From positions 1,137,989-1,201,988 of the forward strand of contig NZ_JH597773.1 of assembly GCF_000243335.1 (NCBI RefSeq): a stretch of 64,000 nt of DNA. The letters are read 5' to 3'. Below, piece by piece: positions 44,001 through 51,948 of this stretch (the stretch's first letter is position 1; each line of letters opens with the position of its first letter). The translations under genes were made by a program, and so were the position numbers. Below the pieces are notes generated by a model. It was not told where the DNA came from. It ran no database searches and worked only from the letters and a program-made list of their open reading frames with translations. This DNA comes from Leptonema illini DSM 21528 (GTDB lineage Bacteria > Spirochaetota > Leptospiria > Leptospirales > Leptonemataceae).

Positions 44001-44590
44001 GCACCTGCAAGCGATCCGGCGATGGCGAGCATCATAAAGAAGCGAAACACGGGAGCAAGGGACAGAGCGGCGTAGACGCCGAGGAAGCCAAGCCCGGCCG
44101 TCAGAATCACGGCGCCAAGCATGCCAGTCCAGTTCTCGATAAGCTGCCTTTCGATCTTCTGCCACAGCTCGGATTTCTGTCGTGGAGGCGCCAGAATCGG
44201 TTTTGCTGCGGGGGCCTTCTCCAGCGGCATGCTCTGCTCGCTGCGCGCCTCCGCTGCTGCGTACTGCGGACGTTTCGCAGCAGGCTCGGCCGCCGCGACG
44301 TGTTCCTGCGGCTTTTGCGGCTCGCGAATCGGCCTTTCGACGGGCTCGCTCGTGCGAGAAGGTGGCGGCTCGCTTGCGACGGGTTTTTTCAACAGAACGT
44401 CTGCCGGTCTGCTTTCCGGGTGAGAGCTTTCGCGGATTCTTGCCGGAGCGCTTTCACCGCTCCCTTCAAGAATGCGCAGCCTTCGTTCTGCTTCGTCGAG
44501 ACGGGCGCGAAGCCCCTCTGTGCGCGAAAGCAGAACTACGATGAAGATACCGAGAACGATGACAATGAGGAAGAGAAAAGCAACAGACAT
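41030..44590 (-). CDS. DUF2339 giant polytopic membrane protein
   Basis: 1186 aa. A short N-terminal helix, then a coiled coil (RAEGLR/RLDEAERRLRILEG) and a Pro/Ala/Glu-rich linker (~aa 45-130), followed by about 30 hydrophobic helices to the C-terminus. The segment WQKIERQLIENWTGMLGAVI, leading into the first helices, is typical of DUF2339. Function of the family is unknown; it may be an envelope scaffold or transporter. First gene of the set with the M48 protease and 7TM-AraC regulator. Confidence 0.85.
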   Translation of the reverse strand: MSVAFLFLIVIVLGIFIVVLLSRTEGLRARLDEAERRLRILEGSGESAPARIRESSHPESRPADVLLKKPVASEPPPSRTSEPVERPIREPQKPQEHVAAAEPAAKRPQYAAAEARSEQSMPLEKAPAAKPILAPPRQKSELWQKIERQLIENWTGMLGAVILTAGLGFLGVYAALSLAPVFRFFMMLAIAGSLAGAAFYLEKKPDWKKFSSWLTAAGGAVLLVSCFAAVAIPGVKWIENETAGLLLIIVGVLVNLFFAYRASAEAFASLHLLLSLIVLAVLPPALPVLLTAAGVALAGVLLAARSRWEFQAVLCTVSFALYQVVRYFAMRDAGLLSQEPTDINRLIGILSTAAVASAALLQHYRAIFQSDRLERLPFFAHLVHWMTAGLGFLLYATGSKWNTIVLALATVVVFLLARYARRLRILWLYRTDTLIAQGLAFFCILTLGRWQVDAFHVGLVMFVQTMLFFALMNREGEEFLESVGLFLHLLSGVIFIALATGDIPYSDDAALLRRAGMMLALLLFSLVLYQRTLKPLLQFSSVWSVARSIIQAAFLISLYALLLPFEWSTLAVSAVAGLVFFAPHPFVKDRTAMPVLLFLPVAGLMLAAHLISGDAADDLYWRSASLAIPFLMLAVLLILRPARLDLHDGRLDSAGGMVLYFLLSCLVLGIGVMRLDYSLHSAAFLTGMLLTGLALHRFLSVPDATFPLWHALGEILHGLYLSMIFVYLLPVYWATIAVSALAATLVFVPFRMGRSDSIQSRQRIERRPGSDGIFLFLLIGLPVLFVHLFDGDARAMSSVNVFWRTLPFLALFVLQLWRPASISLSFAPTVPVVWMLAVFLGIVSYRIFEPISAMIPGVVWLLLSLVALESSGFLAGKEAHRITSRHLLYTGSIAVLAFLIRHVAVELQSEYYLGPVTARVLIQIFAIAVFLFWFTAQRADGGWFERRIQTYYLELAIAMGVLAVELEVPERWTLVVYAATPALFVALARMFASVRRLSVYGLFLFWWSVFYLTFLSSTAEMPQAHFADQNWVAGLIAMLVLVAVSILLLRERPFAGTEVPFPFSVVARLMPFVDGRRNLWIFDPLFLGAALFLYWSFDQALLTLLWVVLIFIVFSLSIVLRESHFRILSMVALGAALLRLIFFDLARSSTLTRALVFVGVGLLMLGMNSLYNRFKDRFTEAKEPQS

Positions 44591-44658
44591 CGGCCTGACA
44601 TTCGGCGATTACCGTCCGATGTCAAGCCTTCAGGATCTTATTTGCTGATATCTGCCTG

Positions 44659-45372
44659 TTACAGGCCAGTGTATTCCACTACAGCACTCGGACAATCCGG
44701 CAACCCGGGATCGTCAACACCTGTATCGCACAGCATCATGTCCCGAACTGCACCGGCGGCCATATTTGTAAGGAAAGTACGTTCACCTGATGTAAGCGGA
44801 ATGGCATTTCGGCATGAATTATTTGCAGCGTATCGCCAGAGTAATAATCGGGCATCCTTCATTGAGTCAAGCTGAGCTTCGGTCATCAGGGTAGCGGCCC
44901 CTCCGCCGAACGTTGACAGGGTCAGACCAACAGATTCACAGGCTTCAATACTTACGGTGCCAATCGATGCCCCTATCAGGGCATCTTTGGTCGCGCCGTA
45001 ACTGGCAATCAATGGATGGTTTGGAACGTTCAAGGAGTCCAGGAAGGACGCCAGCGCCTCAGCGTCCACAGTACAGGCAAGATGAAGCCCTCCGAGTTCC
45101 CGAATATCGGAACGAAGACTTTCGATTTCAGCCGCAGTGTCGCTAAGATATGCCGCAGAGCAATGCCTTCGTTGAATGCGGGCGCAGAAAACCATCCTGG
45201 AGCCGACAATAGTTCCGTGTTGGACGGAAATGAGGCAGTTTCCAGAATTCAGGTAGCCCTGGTGTAGCGATTCGACCAAAATCGATGTGCTGGTGTAATC
45301 AGGTATAGCCTCATCAAGGCAACTGACAGGAACCAGCAACGCAACAGTCATGACGAAGAAACGACATTTCAT
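44659..45372 (-). CDS. Lipoprotein of unknown function
   Basis: 237 aa. Signal peptide with lipobox LVPVSC (Cys ~aa 18). The mature region is mixed helix/strand with scattered cysteines (GNCLISVQ, VFCARIQRRHCSAAY, LACTVDAEAL, SIEACESVG). It ends VVEYTGL. No family recognised. Three bases separate it from the upstream gene end. Confidence 0.7.
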   Translation of the reverse strand: MKCRFFVMTVALLVPVSCLDEAIPDYTSTSILVESLHQGYLNSGNCLISVQHGTIVGSRMVFCARIQRRHCSAAYLSDTAAEIESLRSDIRELGGLHLACTVDAEALASFLDSLNVPNHPLIASYGATKDALIGASIGTVSIEACESVGLTLSTFGGGAATLMTEAQLDSMKDARLLLWRYAANNSCRNAIPLTSGERTFLTNMAAGAVRDMMLCDTGVDDPGLPDCPSAVVEYTGL

Positions 45373-45375
45373 GGT

Positions 45376-46062
45376 TCAAAATCTAAACGAGGATTCCAGA
45401 GTTATTGATGCGTCGTCCGCCGAAAGCGGGGCTTGCAATTGAGGTGGATATCTCTGTATGTATTCAGTCGCGGTCAGGGGCTCCGCCTGTGGTCTCAAGT
45501 CAGCCCCTTCGGCATTGCGTCCGTACCGGTATGCCGCTATTCCGGGCTGAATAACGAAATACGCGCTTGTGACACCCAGAGTTGTATAGTAGATTGAACG
45601 GCGTTCGACAAAGCGCTTTCGTGCTGATGAAGAATTGATCAAGGGAATGGAGGCCCGCACTTTTCTGTTTGCTTCTGCTGCCCGGGAATAGGTCAGTATG
45701 GACATGCCCACCAGCAGCAGGCGCATGCCCCTCTGAGTTGCATCGTGAGACCAGAAAAGGTATTTTCCGTTCGGGTTCCAGACGTATTTTTCACCCGCAT
45801 TGAAGAAAACGAGAGACTCGGTGAAAACGCTCAACCGCCGCGATCCCTCAAGTGTGGTTCGGTAAGATGCCGGATAAATTGCAGTAAATTCCTTCTCATC
45901 GTAAGTAGCGCCAACGGCTGAATCTCTGATAAAAATCCCCCCGTCTCTTCTCAAGAATTCCGCATGCACTACTGAACCATTTCGGCCGACCAGAAATACC
46001 GGTTCAGCCAGGATAGACGGTGAAAAACAGATGATTAACAAAAACGCTCGAACGAGGCGCAT
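45376..46062 (-). CDS. Exported protein of unknown function
   Basis: 228 aa from ATG 46062, two bases after the upstream stop and with AGGAG 10 bases upstream; a longer reading to 46266 is not needed. Signal peptide RLVRAFLLIICFSPSILAEP. Then VFLVGRNGSVVHAEFLRRDG and later YYTTLGVTSAYFVIQPGIAA, a hydrophobic stretch. The C-terminus ESSFRF ends in Phe. No family recognised. Confidence 0.65.
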   Translation of the reverse strand: MRLVRAFLLIICFSPSILAEPVFLVGRNGSVVHAEFLRRDGGIFIRDSAVGATYDEKEFTAIYPASYRTTLEGSRRLSVFTESLVFFNAGEKYVWNPNGKYLFWSHDATQRGMRLLLVGMSILTYSRAAEANRKVRASIPLINSSSARKRFVERRSIYYTTLGVTSAYFVIQPGIAAYRYGRNAEGADLRPQAEPLTATEYIQRYPPQLQAPLSADDASITLESSFRF

Positions 46063-46063
46063 C

Positions 46064-46453
46064 TTAACGAAACTCCTGTCGGGGGCTCTGCTTAGGCCAA
46101 TCCACGGCTTCGGAGGGCACGGAAGTGACATTGCCTTCGAGCAAAAAGTCAATAAACTCCGTTGCCCCCGCAGTGCGACGATTGAAAGATTGAAAAGCAA
46201 TCCAGCGGCCAGTAAGAAAGCCATCGGGGTGCGGACGAACATAGACCTTAGAGATAGGCGATACAAGTACAGCCTTTAGACTTCGGTTCACCGAACCGGA
46301 GGCATGACGAACCTGTTCTCCTGACTTTGTTATGCCCACAGCACCTCGTTCTTCCGTATCACCCGACAGCAGTTGCCACATTAAGAAGCCAGAGATCGGC
46401 CAACCCGCAGCGGCGACTGCCACGAACATCTTTTTCTTCATCTGTTTGGTCAC
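46064..46453 (-). CDS. Small membrane-anchored protein, unknown
   Basis: 129 aa (Met at aa 6 is an alternative start). An N-terminal helix (KKMFVAVAAAGWPISGFLMW) anchors a soluble region with FLTGRWIAFQSFNRR. No motif recognised. Overlaps the truncated hydrolase upstream by 4 bp and touches the exported-protein gene downstream, so the three form one transcript. Confidence 0.6.
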   Translation of the reverse strand: MTKQMKKKMFVAVAAAGWPISGFLMWQLLSGDTEERGAVGITKSGEQVRHASGSVNRSLKAVLVSPISKVYVRPHPDGFLTGRWIAFQSFNRRTAGATEFIDFLLEGNVTSVPSEAVDWPKQSPRQEFR

Positions 46454-46837
46454 TTACATATTCCAAAATAGAAACATAGCAATAGCAAGGTAAGATCCTC
46501 TCCAACGGGGTCCTCAGGTAACGGAGTCCAGTCTTTCCAATTTCCCGAGGTGAAGTCGTAATCGGAGCCATGGACATCGTATTGGAGGTCCTTCAATTTC
46601 CGGGCAATGATGGGGCCGTAGACGCGATAACCGTTGTCGTTGGGATGCACGTCGTCGGCCATAAGCTCGTTTCGCGACGCCCACTCCACGACTGGATCCT
46701 TGAAGGCGGCTTCGGCGCTGACATACTCGACAGTGCGTCGATTCGTGCCTGGAATGGGTACGCCCTGAGCCCAGTAACTTTCCATCAACCGACGGCCATA
46801 GATCGTTATGACGGCCGATTCGACTATGTCCCAGTGA
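46450..46837 (-). pseudogene. SGNH/GDSL hydrolase, 5'-truncated by the IS element
   Basis: About 128 codons remain of a larger gene. The reading frame continues into the IS (to 46896), but the gene's own sequence begins at the IS end with WDIVESAVITIYGRRLMESY. The C-terminal catalytic block DDVHPNDNGYRVYGPIIARK contains the Asp and His of GDSL/SGNH esterases. The block carrying the catalytic Ser is missing, so no activity is expected. Family substrates are acyl esters or acetylated sugars. Confidence 0.7.
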
Positions 46838-46873
46838 TAGTTAGACTTTGAGGCGGGACCCACTGAATGCATC

Positions 46874-47551
46874 CTATGCCGAGATCCGCTCGTCAATCTT
46901 TTTATCCAGGAAGGTGTTTAAGAACTCATGGATATGAGTGTATGACCGCACCTTACGGAATTGTTCCTCCTGTGATAGCAGGAGACTACCGACCCATCGG
47001 AGCACCTGGTCTGTCTGCGGCCTTGACCGTTTAACCCGGTTAAGCTGAGACCTGGGATTCGAAAATGCCGAATCGATCAGATTGGTTGTGTAGAAGGATG
47101 TTCTCAACTTCGGCGGCATATTGATGCGATGCAGCGTTAACAGCGTCTCTAAGCCCTCCTGAAGGCTCTGGGAGGCACTGTAGCTGATGGATTCGAGCCA
47201 TGATAGCACGGACCGCATCTCGCTTGCGACATCTTCGTAACTGTTCGCGCTGAATGCCTGCTTGTATCTCTTGCAGAATTCTGCATGATACTTCCGTGGG
47301 AGTTTTGCAAGGACATTTCTCTGTTTATGCAAGTAGCAGAGTTGAATTTCAGCTCTGCTACCGAAGAACTGTCTGGCCGCTTTTTCAAGAGCCTTTGATC
47401 CATCCATGACGACAAGCACACGATCTGTGAAGCGGATATCACGGCTCTCGATTGATTGAAGGACACTGAGTGCGCTATCAGCATTCTCTGTAGACCCCTC
47501 AGAAATGACCCAGAAAATGCTTGTTTCCGGCCGTATCGACCCCGAGAGCAA
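46874..47551 (-). CDS. IS256-type transposase, C-terminal part
   Basis: The real joined reading starts at GAG 47500 after a +1 shift from the upstream ORF and adds 208 aa. It holds the second catalytic Asp region VLVVMDGSKALEKAARQFFG, QLCYLHKQRNVLAKLP, and the Glu region SLQEGLETLLTLHRINMPP with YTTNLIDSAFSN. All are typical of mutator-type (IS256) transposases. Without frameshifting this part would need its own start, and no ribosome site is evident. Confidence 0.85.
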   Translation of the reverse strand: MLSGSIRPETSIFWVISEGSTENADSALSVLQSIESRDIRFTDRVLVVMDGSKALEKAARQFFGSRAEIQLCYLHKQRNVLAKLPRKYHAEFCKRYKQAFSANSYEDVASEMRSVLSWLESISYSASQSLQEGLETLLTLHRINMPPKLRTSFYTTNLIDSAFSNPRSQLNRVKRSRPQTDQVLRWVGSLLLSQEEQFRKVRSYTHIHEFLNTFLDKKIDERISA

Positions 47552-48149
47552 CGATTACGACAGAGCCGCCGAATACGATGCCATCAAGAACAATACACCA
47601 GAATGTCTGATCAGGAAACCTGCGTGAATTCAAATGATTGAGCGACTCACGGCTGGACTTCACAAACTCCCGCGAAACCGCACTCCGCGAAAGGCCGAGA
47701 GAGGCTTCTGTCTTTCTCAGCGTCTTTTCATAGTTCCGGGTGCTGATGCCCGCCAGCATCAGGCGCTCAACATGCTCGCGAAGATCAGAGCGATCCTGAA
47801 GGATCTCATATCGCTCCAGCTTCACCTCCTTGCCGTTACGTCGAGCTCTGGGCTTCTGGATGGCCACCCTTTCTCCATCGAGCACAATGGAACCTCGCTG
47901 GCTGCCGCCTCGATGAGCAAATCCACGGCCTCTCTTATGCTCCCCTGTCTTGCCGCATAACGTTTCGATTTCTTCGAGAATCAAAGCTCCTACGTAGCCG
48001 AGTGCAAATTCGCGCACACGGGAATCGAGGCTGGTTCGAATATAATCCCGAAACTCATCGGCCGCCAGGCTTTGTGTTTGACTGTTTTCTGCCCGTTCGT
48101 TCTTCTTCACTTGGAACCCTCCGTAAGGGAATGTGGTTGTTCGGCCCAT
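47499..48149 (-). CDS. IS256-type transposase, N-terminal part
   Basis: 216 aa. DNA-binding N-terminal half with SDLREHVERLMLAGISTRNY and LSRSAVSREFVKSSRESLN; first catalytic Asp in FWCIVLDGIVFGG; ends DTAGNKHFLGHF at TGA 47499-47501. A +1 shift at TTC-TGA gives LGHF-EGSTENADSALSVL, restoring the family consensus. Together the two ORFs make about 424 aa, the normal length. Confidence 0.87.
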   Translation of the reverse strand: MGRTTTFPYGGFQVKKNERAENSQTQSLAADEFRDYIRTSLDSRVREFALGYVGALILEEIETLCGKTGEHKRGRGFAHRGGSQRGSIVLDGERVAIQKPRARRNGKEVKLERYEILQDRSDLREHVERLMLAGISTRNYEKTLRKTEASLGLSRSAVSREFVKSSRESLNHLNSRRFPDQTFWCIVLDGIVFGGSVVIVALGVDTAGNKHFLGHF

Positions 48150-48178
48150 TTTGGGCCAGGGTTCCGCCTTTTCAAACT

Positions 48179-49174
48179 CTAACTAAATTCGGGACATAAT
48201 CCTTCTCTTTCGAGTTCTGGAATATGGAAGTACAGGATGGGCAGATGATTGATGCTTGTTTGATGTAATCTGTACGGTGTTGTTATGATGTTAAGTATTT
48301 GATTTATTGGGTGAGTCAGTTCGCTTAGTTTTACGAACCAGTCGGCGATTTCATTTTCAGGAGAAATAATACAACCGCTGTCTTCGATAACAATGATTTC
48401 CTTTGCTTCCGCGATTAATGACAAAAGGGTTGCTGTTGTTTGAATCTTTTCCGGAATACTGCAGAGTAGGTCTTTGGGGGTGATGATGTTTTCGCAAATT
48501 CCGATATCGCTTAGAGCAAGTAATAGGTTGTCAATGTTGCTATGCCTATCAAGCGTGATAATATTCGGGCTGTATGTTTCCCCAATGTAGCCATTTTTTC
48601 GAAGAGTATGAATTACCGTGCTCTTTCTGCCAATACGTTTTATTCCGGAAGCTATTATTGTATTTGGGCGTTTGTCTGTCACGTGATAGAGCTTCGATTC
48701 GATGTTGTCAATAATGGCGTTTCTTCCAACGAAGAGTCGATCCTTTTGTCTGAGGTGAGGAAATAACTGCCATGATCTTTCAATTCTCTTTTGCTTAATT
48801 AGTCGAATTATTTTCTTTAAAGAGCCGTTGTAGCGTAGGATATAAGTTTCTCTAACCCAATCGGGAATTCTGGGGTCTGTGTAGTTTACTTTCTGGTCAA
48901 TGATTATAGGTAAGAAACGCAGTACATTGTCCCGGAAACGGGTTTGTGCCGCCGCTAACTCTCGATTGACCCATGTTGAGTTGAGAGAAGCATCACTGAT
49001 GAACAACACGAACATGTCGCTGTTATCGAGGCCGTTTTCTATTTCGTCAACTATCGCTTGTCCATCGTCGAAGGATAGCTCATCGTAGATAACGACATCC
49101 GGGCCGAGAGCATTCGCGATTTGACCAATTCTATCTTTATCCTTACTGCTATGAGAAAGAAAAATTTTTCCCAT
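48179..49174 (-). CDS. TIR domain - STAND-like NTPase protein, 3' end truncated by IS
   Basis: 331 aa remain. Start ATG 49174 with GGGGTGAG upstream. TIR domain (~aa 1-130): MGKIFLSHSSKDKDRIGQIA, then SDMFVLFISDASLNSTWVNR and ELAAA, in which SxWxxxE carries the NADase glutamate. It is followed by an NTPase-like region (~aa 145 on): LFVGRNAIIDNI, a degenerate P-loop SGIKRIGRKSTVI, and Walker B-like EIIVIEDSG. The last codons and TAG (48179-48187) are formed by the IS end, so the sensor region is lost. The gene is much more AT-rich than its surroundings, suggesting transfer. Intact TIR-STAND proteins are anti-phage sensors. Confidence 0.82.
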   Translation of the reverse strand: MGKIFLSHSSKDKDRIGQIANALGPDVVIYDELSFDDGQAIVDEIENGLDNSDMFVLFISDASLNSTWVNRELAAAQTRFRDNVLRFLPIIIDQKVNYTDPRIPDWVRETYILRYNGSLKKIIRLIKQKRIERSWQLFPHLRQKDRLFVGRNAIIDNIESKLYHVTDKRPNTIIASGIKRIGRKSTVIHTLRKNGYIGETYSPNIITLDRHSNIDNLLLALSDIGICENIITPKDLLCSIPEKIQTTATLLSLIAEAKEIIVIEDSGCIISPENEIADWFVKLSELTHPINQILNIITTPYRLHQTSINHLPILYFHIPELEREGLCPEFS

Positions 49175-49289
49175 TGACTCACCCCTGTATCGTTAGAAAG
49201 CTTTAGCATGTTCTATCATGGAATGTATTGATGTCAAATTGTTTTGTCTTGATTATTCTTCGACTTTGAGTAAGCTCTGGTTTTTATGA

Positions 49290-51104
49290 TTGTGCTTTCC
49301 GTCTCTCCCCTTTTCCCGTGATTTTCGAGTCGACCCCGTGCCTGCCCTGCGTATCCTGGAAGAGGAGGGTGCACTCATTAATCTTACAGGTTCCTTGAAC
49401 GGGCTGAAGCCGGCGCAGCTGGATCGGCTCCGACGTTTATTCCGCAGGCGGTTCCCTGCCGAGCAACTCATGACGGGCGAGTTCGCCCGTGAGCTCTCTG
49501 AACTCTCCCATGATATCTCTCGCCAGATCGGTGTGCTGGCGGATCGGCGCGGACGCATCGACCACGTCATGGTCGGCGACGATCGCCGCATCTTCATTCC
49601 CGAGCTGGAGCGCGGCGGGGCGGCCCGTCTGCGCGAGCTGCGGTTGATTCACACCCACTTGAAGAAGGAGCCTCTCAGCGAAGAGGACCTCTTTGACCTC
49701 ACGCTTCTGCGTCTCGATACGGTGACGGCCATCACCGTCGACCAGCGCGGCCTTCCCGAGTTCTTTTATACGGCCCGCCTCTCACCGTCAGCAAAGACCG
49801 GCTATGAGCTCTTTGAGCCTGTGCGTCCCGGGCAGGAGCAGGAAGCCTTTGATATCCTGATCGAACAGATCGAGCGGGAGTTCCGGCAGAGTCGGGATAA
49901 GACGCGCAAGGCCTCGGGCGGCCCGCGCGCCTACCTTGTCGGATTGTACACGCCCGAGATGCGTCGCAAGCGCATGCCCGACGAAAGCATGGACGAGCTT
50001 GAAGAGCTGTGTCGCACGGCAGGCGTGAATCCGGTGCGGCGCTTCGTGCAGAACCGTCAGAAGGCCGATCCGGCGACGGTGGTCGGCTCGGGTAAGATTC
50101 GCGACCTTTCGGTGGCCGCCGTGCAGGACGAGATCGATCTGATGATCTTCGACCGCGAGCTGGCCCCCTCTCAGGCCATCCGCATTTCGCGCGAAACGTC
50201 GCTGAAGATCATCGATCGCACGCAGCTCATCCTCGATATCTTCGCGCAGAACGCCCGCAGCCGGGACGGTAAGCTTCAGGTGGAGCTGGCGCAGCTGCGT
50301 TATCTCAAAGGACGACTGAGCGAAACCGACGATAACATGTCGAGGTTAACCGGCGGCATCGGAGCCCGCGGTCCGGGCGAAACGAAGCTTGAGATCGGCC
50401 GCCGTCGCGTAGAAGAGAAGATCGGACGTCTGGAAAAAGAGCTGAAGTCGCTGAAAGGTCGTCGCGAGCTTCTGCGTTCGCGTCGCAACCGATCGGGCGT
50501 GCCCGTCTGTTCGATCGTCGGTTATACGAATGCCGGTAAGTCCACTCTGCTCAATGCGCTGACGCGAAGCGAGGTCATCGCCGAGAATCGCCTGTTTGCG
50601 ACGCTTGATCCGACGACGCGACGGCTTCGTTTCCCCGAGGAGCGCGAGCTCATCCTTTCTGACACCGTGGGATTCATCTACGATCTGCCGCCCGAGCTGG
50701 AGCGCGCCTTCGAGGCGACGCTTGAGGAGCTGGGCGATTCCGACCTGCTTCTACACTGTATCGATGCCGCCGACCCGCTGCGGGAGCAGAAGATCCGCGA
50801 CGTGGAGTCGATTCTTCTGCATCTGGGGCTTGACGAAATCCCCGTTCTGCGCGTATATAATAAAATCGATCGCATGGGCGAAGAGCAGAAGGGCGAGCTG
50901 ATGGTTGCGGCTCCTGTCGATTCCGTTTTCGTCAGCGCCCAGAAAGGCCTGGGATTTGAAGACCTGCTTCTAATTATGGAAAGGCGGCTTTTTGATCATG
51001 GCACTGAGGTCGCTGCCGTCGCAAAGAAAGAAGGCAGGGCAAAGAAGGCTGCCGTGCAGGAAACGGTGAAGAGCGCAACGAAAGAAGATGAAGCGAGAGG
51101 CTGA
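49290..51104 (+). CDS. hflX: GTPase HflX, with long N-terminal extension
   Basis: 604 aa from TTG 49290; GTG 49338 is an equally possible start and neither has a clear ribosome site. HflX proper occupies ~aa 210-560: YTPEMRRKRMPDESMDELEE, the helical QLRYLKGRLSETDDNMSRLT, GGIGARGPGETKLE, G1 GYTNAGKSTLLNAL, G3 LSDTVGFIYDLP, G4 YNKIDRM. About 190 extra residues precede it and a basic tail (KKEGRAKKAAVQE) follows. HflX splits stalled or hibernating 70S ribosomes. Overlaps the next gene by 17 bp. Confidence 0.93.
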   Translation: MCFPSLPFSRDFRVDPVPALRILEEEGALINLTGSLNGLKPAQLDRLRRLFRRRFPAEQLMTGEFARELSELSHDISRQIGVLADRRGRIDHVMVGDDRRIFIPELERGGAARLRELRLIHTHLKKEPLSEEDLFDLTLLRLDTVTAITVDQRGLPEFFYTARLSPSAKTGYELFEPVRPGQEQEAFDILIEQIEREFRQSRDKTRKASGGPRAYLVGLYTPEMRRKRMPDESMDELEELCRTAGVNPVRRFVQNRQKADPATVVGSGKIRDLSVAAVQDEIDLMIFDRELAPSQAIRISRETSLKIIDRTQLILDIFAQNARSRDGKLQVELAQLRYLKGRLSETDDNMSRLTGGIGARGPGETKLEIGRRRVEEKIGRLEKELKSLKGRRELLRSRRNRSGVPVCSIVGYTNAGKSTLLNALTRSEVIAENRLFATLDPTTRRLRFPEERELILSDTVGFIYDLPPELERAFEATLEELGDSDLLLHCIDAADPLREQKIRDVESILLHLGLDEIPVLRVYNKIDRMGEEQKGELMVAAPVDSVFVSAQKGLGFEDLLLIMERRLFDHGTEVAAVAKKEGRAKKAAVQETVKSATKEDEARG

Positions 51105-51948
51105 AAGCAAAACGACTCTGCTAAACGATCTTCTCGAAGAGATCGAGCAGAGCATGATCGGAGACGACTGGTCGGTCTCTCTCGATGCGGTGTTGCTCTG
51201 TCTTGAAACGGCGCCCGAATCCTTTTTTCGCTATTATTACCGATCTGGTCATAGCATGACCGATCTGCCCGAGACGTTTAACGCAGAGAACGCGGGCATA
51301 CTTATCGAGTACCTCGCCGACCTGGGCTACGACGGAGCCGTTTCGGCCTTTCGACGACGCGGCTGGTATCTGACCGACGACGACTATCTTATGTGGGAGG
51401 AGTTCTTTCTCTCCGTGTCGCTCAGCATGCTCGCCTCGCATAAGATCGACGAAGAAGAGCTTGAGATCGCCCTTTCCGGATGTCGATATACGTCCGATGG
51501 TCTTCAGTTCTACTGCGAAACGAGATGCTCGATCGAATCGCTTCTTTCAAGAACGTTATCCATCTATGCGAGAGAAAAAACTCTTTCAGAGGGAGCGATT
51601 CGCCTGCTGCGTTCGTATACGCGTCATCTTTTTCACCGACGCCTTTTTCGCGAAGAGACGATCTATCGTGAATTTTGCGAGCGCCTGCGTGAGACGGCGA
51701 AGCTGCGCGGATGGATCGGCGCCGACGTCGTGGCCGCTCCGGCATCGCTTCGCGAAGAGCTTCTGCTATTCGGCTTCGAGGATCTTCCGGGCGAAGAGAT
51801 CTTGAAAGAACGATACCGCATACTCCTGAAAGAGCATCATCCCGATATCAATCGCTCTTCTGAGGCCGTCGTCATGACGCAGAGGCTGATCGACGCTTAT
51901 GCGAAGATCTGCGCCCACCGACGGCAGGCAAGCGAGGTGGCCTCTTGA
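51088..51948 (+). CDS. Protein with C-terminal J-domain
   Basis: 286 aa. The last ~70 residues form a J-domain: LLLFGFEDLPGEEILKERYR, LLKEHHPDINRSSEAVVMTQ with the HPD tripeptide, and RLIDAYAKI. This should stimulate an Hsp70 (DnaK). The first ~210 aa are helical and unrecognised (EEIEQSMIGDDWSVSLDAVL, FRYYYRSGHSMTDLPETF). J-domains are usually N-terminal, so this order is uncommon. Overlaps hflX upstream and the thioredoxin-like gene downstream. Confidence 0.8.
   Translation: MKREAESKTTLLNDLLEEIEQSMIGDDWSVSLDAVLLCLETAPESFFRYYYRSGHSMTDLPETFNAENAGILIEYLADLGYDGAVSAFRRRGWYLTDDDYLMWEEFFLSVSLSMLASHKIDEEELEIALSGCRYTSDGLQFYCETRCSIESLLSRTLSIYAREKTLSEGAIRLLRSYTRHLFHRRLFREETIYREFCERLRETAKLRGWIGADVVAAPASLREELLLFGFEDLPGEEILKERYRILLKEHHPDINRSSEAVVMTQRLIDAYAKICAHRRQASEVAS

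Larger units (their letters stand above)
46838..48185 (-). mobile_element. IS256-family insertion sequence
   Basis: About 1.35 kb. Imperfect terminal inverted repeats: TAGTTAGACTTTGAGGCGGG at the left and, in complement, TAGTTAGAGTTTGAAAAGGC at the right, both running into A/G-ACCC. Encodes one transposase in two frames. No 8- or 9-bp target duplication is seen at the two junctions (CAGTGA and AATTCGGG flank it), and both neighbouring genes are truncated at its ends. Confidence 0.85.
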
